Of a stretch of DNA of 20,917 bases, positions 14,504-20,917 are shown one piece after another. The DNA comes from JBGQAS01 sp964498605 (GTDB taxonomy: Bacteria > Chloroflexota > Anaerolineae > Anaerolineales > Anaerolineaceae), in NCBI GenBank assembly GCA_964498605.1, contig CAZCHK010000038.1, positions 1 to 20,917 on the forward strand, read 5' to 3'. How positions within the stretch are numbered: the stretch's first letter is position 1; each line of letters starts with the position of its first letter. A program made the position numbers and the translations under genes. The notes beneath the pieces were generated by a model. The model was not told the origin of the DNA. It ran no database searches and worked only from the letters and a program-made list of their open reading frames with translations.

Positions 14504-16392
14504 GAGTCGACAATGATGAAATCTGAAGGTGTCGCGTGGCTGAGATGCGCACCCGGAATGGATTGATTGAGCATTTGGATAATTTTTGAGATGTCGCTGC
14601 TCTCTGCAGTGTCTTTTAATTTGCGAATCACGTTTGCCAGCTCTTTGGAGTCAAGGTTGTTCATCTCCCGAATTTGGAATATGTCCGGATGTCTTGTTTT
14701 TGAGTATTTTAGATTTTCATCCCAAATAGTTTCATTAAGCTTTTCACCTGGTCGTATACCGGTAAATTCTATCTTAATATCAACACCAGGCTCCAAACCT
14801 GACAATCGTATCAGATCATGAGCAAGATCAAGGATTTTTACTGGCTCACCCATATTAAGAATAAATGCGTCTCCACCCTTGCCTAAGCTGGCTGCCTGTA
14901 ACACCAGATGAACAGCCTCAGGTATGGTCATGAAGAACCTTTCCATATCGGGATGCGTGATTGTTACCGGTCCACCATTAGCAATCTGTCTTTTGAAGAG
15001 TGGTACCACACTTCCCCTGCTTCCGAGAACATTACCGAACCGCACTATGCAATAATTATTTTCAGAATTTTGCCCTGCGTCCAGAACGATCATCTCCGCA
15101 ATTCGTTTTGTTGCTCCCATAACATTGGCGGGTAAAATTGCTTTATCGGATGAAATAAAAACAAATTTCTTAACCCCCTCTTCCAAACATGCGTCTACCA
15201 AGGTTCTTGTTCCGATAACATTGTTGGTCACTGCCTCCTGAACATTGAACTCCATCAAAGGCACATGTTTATGCGCGGCTGTATGAAAAACCACTTCTGG
15301 TTTGTGCAATTGAAAAAGCGTTCGTAATAGAATCGGGTTGCGGATATCAACAATCAGGGGAAGATAATGAATCTCCGGAAAAGTTTCGTGCAAATCAAGC
15401 AAACTTTCATATATGCTGTTTTCACCATGACCCAATAAGAGTAATTCGGAAGGCTGCAGTCGCGAAATTTGCCTGCATAATTCTCGGCCGATAGATCCTC
15501 CGGCACCTGTCACAAGTATCCTCTTTCCTGTAATCGTCTCGGGAATTTGGTCGTTATCAATCCTGGTAGGTTGCCGTCTCAAAAGGTCTTCAATATCTAC
15601 TTCGCGCAACCGATTAATACTTACCTTCCCCCCCAGGAGTTCAAATAATCCTGGCATAGTTCGGGAAGGTATCCCAAATTTCTGGCAAACATTTGTTACC
15701 TTTCTTACAATTGAGCCCGGTGCAGACGGTATTGAAATAACCACTTCTTCAATTTTGTGGTTATCAATAAATTTTTCCAAATCATCGATCACGCCAATTA
15801 CTGGCACATCCGAAATCTGCTGATGTAATTTATGGGGATCATCGTCAAGAAAACCAATCGGTTTTAAATTTAGCAAAGTACTGCGCTGCATTTCTTTTAC
15901 TACAAGCGCACCAGCATCGCCCGCTCCAATTATGATTGCCCTTTTGTTCGATGATGCAGTATCATTTTTTCTGACTCTGCTTTCGAAAACCAACCTTAAA
16001 ACAAACCTCAGGCCTCCCACCATAATAATCGACAAGAGAAAATCAATGATTAGAACGGATCGAGGAAAATTTAAGAACAATCGTGCAGACATAAAAAGAA
16101 TCAGCATGATCGCTGCCACCAAAATTGATGCTGATGCAACCGCAGTTGTAATAATCTTCAATTCCTTTATGCTTGCATATACCCATATTCGTTTATACAA
16201 ACCAAAGAAATAATATACGGCGGGTTTGACGATCAGTGATACTCCGGCCAGATAGAATAATGAGGGCAGGTACTTCGTAAAGTGGGGATCAAGCTCTAGG
16301 CGAAGGGCATAACTAATAAATGCACTGACAATGATCAGGATAACATCACCTGCTAAAACAAATCTGTTCCGAATCCATATTTTTGTTTTCAT
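14500..16392 (-). CDS. Membrane-bound NDP-sugar 4,6-dehydratase/epimerase (CapD/WbpM/PglF type)
   Basis: 630 residues. Four N-terminal membrane helices (about 13-32, 45-66, 81-102, 110-130), a first Rossmann unit of the CoA-binding type (GAGDAG at 156-161) and a second SDR domain with TGAGGSIG at 295-302. The catalytic region reads ISSDKAILPANVMGATKR: Met425 occupies the place of the usual SDR Tyr, with Lys429, as in the UDP-GlcNAc C4,6-dehydratases WbpM and PglF. RFGNVLGSRGSV and GIRPGEKL follow. It likely converts UDP-GlcNAc to a 4-keto-6-deoxy sugar that starts rare-sugar synthesis for the surface glycan. No aminotransferase or other downstream sugar enzyme is in the window. It overlaps both neighbours by ATGA (16389-16392 and 14500-14503). 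Confidence 0.94.
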   Translation of the reverse strand: MKTKIWIRNRFVLAGDVILIIVSAFISYALRLELDPHFTKYLPSLFYLAGVSLIVKPAVYYFFGLYKRIWVYASIKELKIITTAVASASILVAAIMLILFMSARLFLNFPRSVLIIDFLLSIIMVGGLRFVLRLVFESRVRKNDTASSNKRAIIIGAGDAGALVVKEMQRSTLLNLKPIGFLDDDPHKLHQQISDVPVIGVIDDLEKFIDNHKIEEVVISIPSAPGSIVRKVTNVCQKFGIPSRTMPGLFELLGGKVSINRLREVDIEDLLRRQPTRIDNDQIPETITGKRILVTGAGGSIGRELCRQISRLQPSELLLLGHGENSIYESLLDLHETFPEIHYLPLIVDIRNPILLRTLFQLHKPEVVFHTAAHKHVPLMEFNVQEAVTNNVIGTRTLVDACLEEGVKKFVFISSDKAILPANVMGATKRIAEMIVLDAGQNSENNYCIVRFGNVLGSRGSVVPLFKRQIANGGPVTITHPDMERFFMTIPEAVHLVLQAASLGKGGDAFILNMGEPVKILDLAHDLIRLSGLEPGVDIKIEFTGIRPGEKLNETIWDENLKYSKTRHPDIFQIREMNNLDSKELANVIRKLKDTAESSDISKIIQMLNQSIPGAHLSHATPSDFIIVDS

Positions 16393-17801
16393 TGCCCTCC
16401 GAGCCTCAAAACAATTCCGATGGTCCGAGTAAATATTATCAAGTCCAGGAGAATATTCCGCTTTTTGATGTAATACAAATCGTATTCAAGCTTTATTCCA
16501 CTCTCTTCTGTTGAGGAGGCATATCTTTGATTGATCTGCGCCCAGCCTGTCAATCCTGGTTTGACAAATAACCTGGCTCGATAAAATGGGATTACTTTTT
16601 GCAGCTGATCTACATATTCTGGGCGTTCTGCTCGAGGACCAATCAAACTCATCTCACCTTTAAATACATTCAGAAATTGAGGTAATTCATCCAGGTGACT
16701 GGCTCTGAGGAACTTTCCGAATCTTGTGATACGCGGATCCTGTTTCTGTGTTTGCTGAGGTATCCCACCTGATTCAGCATCTTTTACCATTGACCTGAAT
16801 TTGACGATCTTGTATTCTTTTCCGCTTTTTCCCAGCCGGGTTTGTTTAAGAAATATGGGAAATCCATCATCAATCGTAATCATGAGACTAATGATCGGTA
16901 GAAGAATAAAGAATATCACTACGCCCAGAATAGAAAAAACAAGATCAATCAAGCGTTTAATAGCTTCGTAAAAAGCATTGGAATGATATTGATCTACAAA
17001 TGAGCGAAGCAACCAGTCCGATTGAAGCAAGAAAATTGGCACTCTCCCCAGGTACTCCTCATATACAATCGGCATTGTAGTAATTTCCACTCCATGCTCC
17101 TCAGCAGTAACAAGAGCTCGAAATGTTGTTGGTATCATCTCGCCAGAAATCGCGAAGATCAAGTCTGTGATACCTCTTTCCTCAATTATTTCAAGGAGGC
17201 GATCTCCACCACCCAGAACAGGCAGGTCAAAAAAAATCATGTTTTGTTTGCCAGGATCATCATCAATAAATCCAATGATTAAGAAAGGGGGTGGTTTCAT
17301 TTCTTTTAAAAGCTGCGCGATAGTCGTGCCTGCCTTGCCCGCGCCGATAATCAATACTTTCTGCTGCCTGCTGACTGTTATAAATATTCTAATAAAAATT
17401 AAACGCCAAATTATTGTTAGCAATGAAACAGCGATGAGAAAAACTGCAACTCCACGTCTTGGCAGAGAGTTAGGTTCTGATGAGAAATAGATGATCAGAT
17501 AAATTACAGCCCCAATAATCGCCGCGAATAAAACGCCCAGCAGTGTATCCCGTTTGCGGCTGGCCTTATGCAAATCATAAAGCTCCAGCAATAGAATTAT
17601 CCAAAAAAAAGGTAACAGGTAGAACCAAAATGGCGGCCTTGTTTTTAAAAATTCAATATTGAAAGTAAACCAGGAATCTCTTTGCGCCCAAAAGTACAAC
17701 CCCAGTAGCAACGCAAAGATCGCAATAAACAAATCTACCAAAATTAAAATTACTTTTTGTTCTCTTTGTTTCAACCGTAATTGTGTGTGAGGTTTTACCA
17801 T
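16389..17801 (-). CDS. Polyprenyl-phosphate sugar-1-phosphate transferase (WbaP/WcaJ type)
   Basis: 470 residues. Four N-terminal membrane segments (about 16-38, 58-76, 88-108, 117-138), a Rossmann-like CoA-binding-3 domain (IGAGKAGT at about 152-159) and, after a membrane hairpin at about 287-310, the phosphoglycosyltransferase domain with KFRSM at 334-338, DELPQ at 371-375 (the catalytic Asp-Glu pair of this family), GPRAERPE at 388-395 and KPGLTGW at 414-420. It transfers a sugar phosphate from UDP-sugar to undecaprenyl phosphate and so starts assembly of a repeating unit. It begins 3 nt after the GT2 stop and ends in an ATGA overlap with the dehydratase, so the three are one translational unit. 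Confidence 0.95.
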   Translation of the reverse strand: MVKPHTQLRLKQREQKVILILVDLFIAIFALLLGLYFWAQRDSWFTFNIEFLKTRPPFWFYLLPFFWIILLLELYDLHKASRKRDTLLGVLFAAIIGAVIYLIIYFSSEPNSLPRRGVAVFLIAVSLLTIIWRLIFIRIFITVSRQQKVLIIGAGKAGTTIAQLLKEMKPPPFLIIGFIDDDPGKQNMIFFDLPVLGGGDRLLEIIEERGITDLIFAISGEMIPTTFRALVTAEEHGVEITTMPIVYEEYLGRVPIFLLQSDWLLRSFVDQYHSNAFYEAIKRLIDLVFSILGVVIFFILLPIISLMITIDDGFPIFLKQTRLGKSGKEYKIVKFRSMVKDAESGGIPQQTQKQDPRITRFGKFLRASHLDELPQFLNVFKGEMSLIGPRAERPEYVDQLQKVIPFYRARLFVKPGLTGWAQINQRYASSTEESGIKLEYDLYYIKKRNILLDLIIFTRTIGIVLRLGGQ

Positions 17802-17804
17802 GTA

Positions 17805-18794
17805 TTAACCTTTGTTAAAATGGCTGATGACGAACCCAATAGCCCACGAAAAGTGAATAATGAAAAACGCGGCAGGCATTCCAATCACTTTACCACAATC
17901 TTTTGACTTAATGGCATCCAAAGCACCTGCAACCAATAAAGCAAGGCAGTAAAATCCAAGTATTAATCCAAGCCCAATCCACAGTGTATGAAAAATAAAA
18001 CCAGCAATAAAAAATATGGCTATGATCAGCAAGAATAATGGGGGGATGGCTTGACGAAGCCTGATCGATTCAGGATACTTGGTAAGCATTTTCCGTTTCC
18101 AAAAACCATAACGGTAATATTGCGCTGCCAGGCTGCAGTAATCTGATCTGGCAATATACTTCGAACGGATCTGCGGATCAAACCAAATTTTGCCACCATT
18201 GCGCCTGATGCGCACATTGAGGTCGTAGTCCTCGTTCGATAGCAGATTTTCATCGTAACCACCCATTTCAAGTAGAGTACTTCTTCTAAAGGCTCCAAAA
18301 GGTACTGTATCCACATAGGATGCCTTCTCTGAGTAGCGGTAAGACGCATCTCCAGCACCAAGAGGATGCGCTACAGCAGCCGCGATGGCTCTTGAAACGA
18401 ACGATTTTTGATCTGAAGGGATAATGACCCACCGTCCCCCTACATTTTTACCTTTTCCTTCCGCAAGAGCTACGACGCAATTCTCCACATATTTTCTGTC
18501 AGGAGTGGAGTGGGCATCCACCCGGATAATATACTCCCCGATAGCCTTTTGAATCCCCAGATTCAGAGCTACTGGAATACTCCGCTTTGGATTGTCCACA
18601 AGGAAAATCTGCAAACCTGGAAAAAGGTTCTGAAAAGACTTGATTACATCGCGTGTTCTGTCAGTGGAAAGCCCATCGACAATAATCAATTCCATATCAC
18701 TGATTGGATAAGTCTGTTGATTTAACGCTGAAAGCAAAGAGAAAATGTGTTTCTCTTCATTATAACAAGGGACAATGACTGATACTTTAATCAT
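17805..18794 (-). CDS. Glycosyltransferase family 2, ExoA-like
   Basis: 329 residues. GT-A fold: VSVIVPCYNEEKHI opening strand, IVDGLSTDRTRD nucleotide-binding loop, RVDAHSTPDR with the metal-binding Asp93 region, and NEDYDLNVRIRRNGG as the acceptor/base segment, then RYGFWKRKML. Two C-terminal hydrophobic hairpins (about 248-292 and 305-325) anchor it to the membrane. The pattern resembles ExoA of succinoglycan synthesis. It probably extends the lipid-linked sugar started by the next gene. ATG 18794 has only an AAGG directly abutting it, so initiation may be weak or coupled. Confidence 0.92.
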   Translation of the reverse strand: MIKVSVIVPCYNEEKHIFSLLSALNQQTYPISDMELIIVDGLSTDRTRDVIKSFQNLFPGLQIFLVDNPKRSIPVALNLGIQKAIGEYIIRVDAHSTPDRKYVENCVVALAEGKGKNVGGRWVIIPSDQKSFVSRAIAAAVAHPLGAGDASYRYSEKASYVDTVPFGAFRRSTLLEMGGYDENLLSNEDYDLNVRIRRNGGKIWFDPQIRSKYIARSDYCSLAAQYYRYGFWKRKMLTKYPESIRLRQAIPPLFLLIIAIFFIAGFIFHTLWIGLGLILGFYCLALLVAGALDAIKSKDCGKVIGMPAAFFIIHFSWAIGFVISHFNKG

Positions 18795-18853
18795 CCTTGG
18801 TTGTCTATTTCTGCAATGGTTGTTACAGCTTTCTTATGCGATCTGCAACGGCA

Positions 18854-19264
18854 TTAAGTCTCATCATCATCGCACAGAAATGCAATTGCTTCGATTTCGA
18901 CTCTTCCGCCTTTTGGTAGGGAAGCCACCTGTATCGTTGATCTGGCAGGTGGATTATTTGTGAAATAATTCGCATATATATCATTCATTTTTTGAAACTC
19001 AGCCATGTCTTGAAGAAACACGGTTGTTTTTACCACCCCCTCCAAACTGGAGCCGGCTGCTCCAAGAATAGCGGACAGGTTTTCCAGCGCCTGGCGGGTT
19101 TCTGCCTCGATCCCCCCATCCACAATGTTTCCACTGCCTGGTTCAATGCCAAGTTGCCCTGCGGTAAATATCAGGTTGTCGGTAATGACTCCAACAGAAT
19201 ATGGACCGATAGCTTTAGGAGCATTTTCAGCTTTAATTATTTTTTTACACCTTTCAGCAGACAT
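18854..19264 (-). CDS. ridA: RidA-family enamine/imine deaminase
   Basis: 136 residues. RidA hydrolyses reactive enamine/imine intermediates made by PLP enzymes. Family blocks are AIGPYSVGV, IFTAGQLGI, ALENLSAILGAAG, VVKTTVFLQDM, the catalytic Arg108 in PARST and VEIEAIA with the conserved Glu. Length is a few residues above the usual 125-130. The start is set by AAAGGAGA 6 nt before ATG 19264. It is the first minus-strand gene before the glycan operon (59-nt gap) and diverges from prfA across a shared palindromic promoter region; a metabolic link to glycan synthesis is not evident. Confidence 0.95.
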   Translation of the reverse strand: MSAERCKKIIKAENAPKAIGPYSVGVITDNLIFTAGQLGIEPGSGNIVDGGIEAETRQALENLSAILGAAGSSLEGVVKTTVFLQDMAEFQKMNDIYANYFTNNPPARSTIQVASLPKGGRVEIEAIAFLCDDDET

Positions 19265-19324
19265 AGCAATCTCCTTTCGTTTTCAATTAAATTGATTCAC
19301 ATAAAGTGAACAATCGACTCTCCA

Positions 19325-19344
19325 ATTATACCGGCTGGTATAAT
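19325..19344. promoter_or_regulatory. Palindrome with back-to-back -10 boxes between ridA and prfA
   Basis: A perfect inverted repeat ATTATACC-GGCT-GGTATAAT. On the plus strand it gives the extended -10 TGGTATAAT (19336-19344) for prfA; on the minus strand the mirror copy gives TATAAT (19330-19325) for ridA. Starts would lie near 19351 (leader about 25 nt) and 19318 (leader about 54 nt). No strong -35 is visible on the plus strand; the minus strand has TTGACG at 19356-19351 but with a 20-nt spacer. Confidence 0.6.
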
Positions 19345-19375
19345 ACTAAGCGTCAATTATGGTCAGGTGAAAAAA

Positions 19376-20455
19376 ATGCTTGAAAAGATTGCTTCGCTCG
19401 AATTAAAATACAACGAAATCAACCGCCAGCTGGAAGAGAGTGCTTCAAATTATCAGATTGTGGTTGAATTAGCCAAAGAACGCTCAGAACTTGAACCCAT
19501 CATGCAAAAGGCTTCTGAATACAGAAAAGTATATAAACAATTTAGAGAAGCTGCGTCTCTCATGGAAACGGAAAGTGGAGAACTCAAAGATCTGGCTGCT
19601 CATGAGTACAATGACTTATCACCTGTTTTAGAAAAACTGGAAAACGAATTAAGATCACTTCTGGTGCCAAGAGACCCTCGTGATGAAAAAAATGTAATCA
19701 TGGAAATCCGTGCCGGCACAGGTGGGGATGAGGCTGCCCTATTTGCTGCTGATCTTTTCCGTATGTATACTCATTATGCTGAACAACGACGCTGGAAAAT
19801 TGAAATTTTATCAGCCAGCGATATTGGGATAGGTGGTTATAAGGAGATCATATTTGAGGTAAAAGGGAAAGGTGCATTTTCAAGGTTAAAATTTGAATCT
19901 GGTGTTCATCGGGTACAAAGAGTTCCTGTTACCGAATCGTCTGGAAGGATCCACACATCGACTGTTACTGTCGCGGTACTCGCTGAAGCGGAAGAGGTTG
20001 ATATTCAAATACCGGAATCCGAAATTAGCATTGATGTTTTTCGATCTTCAGGAGCAGGCGGCCAGAATGTTCAAAAGAACGCCACGGCCATCCGAATCAC
20101 GCACCTTCCCACAGGGATTGTCGTTGCCTGCCAAGATGAACGCTCTCAACTTCAAAATCGTGTGCGTGCTTTGAGTATCCTGCGCGCGAAATTGTATGAT
20201 ATTGAGCTTCAACGACGACAAGAGGAATTGGAAGCAAACCGTCGTTCCCAAGTAGGTTCTGGAGAGCGTTCAGAAAAGATCCGAACCTACAATTATCCAC
20301 AATCCCGAGTAACAGATCACAGGATAAATATCTCCTCATATAACTTAACGTCGGTTGTTAATGGAGATCTGGATATCTTCATTGATGAACTATCCTTACA
20401 GAATGAAACAAACAGACTTTCCACAATATCTGAGTCCTTTGATAAACCCGAGTGA
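19376..20455 (+). CDS. prfA: Peptide chain release factor 1
   Basis: 359 residues from ATG 19376. RF1 reads UAA and UAG in the ribosomal A site and triggers peptide release. The anticodon-like PxT motif is PVT at 184-186, which marks RF1 rather than RF2 (SPF). The catalytic GGQ is at 228-230 within SSGAGGQNVQ. The N-terminal coiled-coil domain and the C-terminal RSEKIRTYNYPQSRVTDHR block are complete, and there is no frameshift site. A GTG at 19367 is in frame but forms part of the ribosome binding site AGGTGA that serves ATG 19376. It is followed 14 nt later by prmC, which methylates this GGQ glutamine. Confidence 0.97.
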   Translation: MLEKIASLELKYNEINRQLEESASNYQIVVELAKERSELEPIMQKASEYRKVYKQFREAASLMETESGELKDLAAHEYNDLSPVLEKLENELRSLLVPRDPRDEKNVIMEIRAGTGGDEAALFAADLFRMYTHYAEQRRWKIEILSASDIGIGGYKEIIFEVKGKGAFSRLKFESGVHRVQRVPVTESSGRIHTSTVTVAVLAEAEEVDIQIPESEISIDVFRSSGAGGQNVQKNATAIRITHLPTGIVVACQDERSQLQNRVRALSILRAKLYDIELQRRQEELEANRRSQVGSGERSEKIRTYNYPQSRVTDHRINISSYNLTSVVNGDLDIFIDELSLQNETNRLSTISESFDKPE

Positions 20456-20469
20456 CCTGCTGATACTTA

Positions 20470-20917
20470 ATGCGCATAAGAGAGTGGCTTAACTCAAGAG
20501 CATTGTTGCTTTCAAGTCAGACTGAAGAAGCCAATCGTGAGGCGCAGATCATCCTTGAAAAAGTGCTTGAGGAAAACCACGCATTCATCTATGCGCACTT
20601 GGACTACAAGCTTACAAATCAACAGGAGCGGAAAGCAGATCATAACATCCTATTGCGAGTTCATGGTATCCCTCTGCCTTACATCATCGGTCAATGGAAA
20701 TTCTTTGGCAATGATTTCTATGTATCAAAGCATGTACTGATCCCCCGACCAGAGACTGAATTTCTTGTTGAGAGAGCCGTTCAATGGTTGGAAAACCACC
20801 CTGATGCAATCCTGATCGCTGATATCGGCACCGGCACTGGTTGTATAATCATCAGTCTGGCAAAGATGTTTCCCCAAAAGAAGTATTACGCCTCCGATAT
20901 CTCTTCGCGCGCGATTG
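20470..20917 (+). CDS. prmC: Release factor glutamine methyltransferase PrmC, 5' part only
   Basis: The first 149 codons are present and the frame runs off the window edge. PrmC (HemK) transfers a methyl group from S-adenosylmethionine to the GGQ glutamine of RF1 and RF2. Seen are the N-terminal helical domain, PYIIGQWKFFGNDFYVSKHV, LIPRPETEFLVE and the methyl-donor loop ADIGTGTGCI. The catalytic NPPY motif lies beyond the window. The ATG at 20470 gives the normal N terminus (MRIREWL); no Shine-Dalgarno is visible and coupling to prfA is likely. Confidence 0.95.
   Translation, partial: MRIREWLNSRALLLSSQTEEANREAQIILEKVLEENHAFIYAHLDYKLTNQQERKADHNILLRVHGIPLPYIIGQWKFFGNDFYVSKHVLIPRPETEFLVERAVQWLENHPDAILIADIGTGTGCIIISLAKMFPQKKYYASDISSRAI

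Overview
This window reads as a piece of an AT-leaning bacterial chromosome, most likely from Chloroflexota, class Anaerolineae. That placement is an inference from the protein mix: a MoeA fused to a periplasmic-binding-protein-like domain, a bifunctional phosphoglucose/phosphomannose isomerase, a membrane-anchored FHA protein, a Thr-Pro-rich anchored extracytoplasmic protein and paired FemAB-like transferases. I see no tRNA, rRNA, CRISPR array, insertion sequence or phage gene. It looks like ordinary core and envelope chromosome with several unannotatable lineage-type proteins.

Layout. (1) 1-3290, plus strand: the 3' end of a TIM-barrel/glycosidase-like protein, then ftsZ, then three small unknown genes (72 aa; 66 aa with a C-terminal membrane segment; 218 aa with an N-terminal membrane anchor), spaced 3-11 nt apart as one operon. 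(2) 3279-5326, minus strand: FHA-TM protein, a 61-aa conserved-looking small protein and phosphoglucose/phosphomannose isomerase. The last gene converges on the ftsZ operon with a 12-bp overlap. (3) 5641-7118, plus strand: RNA 2',3'-cyclic phosphodiesterase (thpR), ribosomal silencing factor (rsfS) and an Rrf2-type regulator. (4) 7119-11227, minus strand: a 9-TM UbiA-like membrane protein, moeA, and a moeA-PBP fusion whose stop codon abuts that of the Rrf2 gene. (5) 11540-12364, minus strand: a membrane-anchored Thr-Pro-linker protein. (6) 12429-18794, minus strand: a tightly coupled surface-glycan operon read as glycosyltransferase 2, polyprenyl-phosphate sugar-1-phosphate transferase, membrane NDP-sugar 4,6-dehydratase/epimerase and two tandem FemAB-like transferases. 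ridA lies just upstream on the same strand. (7) 19376-20917, plus strand: prfA and the start of prmC, divergent from ridA.

How the parts work together. The glycan operon holds a membrane-linked route: an initiating phosphoglycosyltransferase, a nucleotide-sugar modifying enzyme, an extending glycosyltransferase and two enzymes of a family that transfers amino acids from aminoacyl-tRNA. prfA-prmC is the classical release factor and release-factor methyltransferase pair. The two MoeA proteins insert molybdenum or tungsten into molybdopterin. The most notable observations are: an FtsZ whose T7-loop catalytic aspartate position is His; a textbook promoter that places the thpR start codon at the transcript 5' end; a perfect palindrome carrying back-to-back -10 boxes between ridA and prfA; a pair of operator-like repeats 33 bp apart in front of a cysteine-less Rrf2 regulator; and a degenerate UbiA-fold protein leading the MoeA operon.
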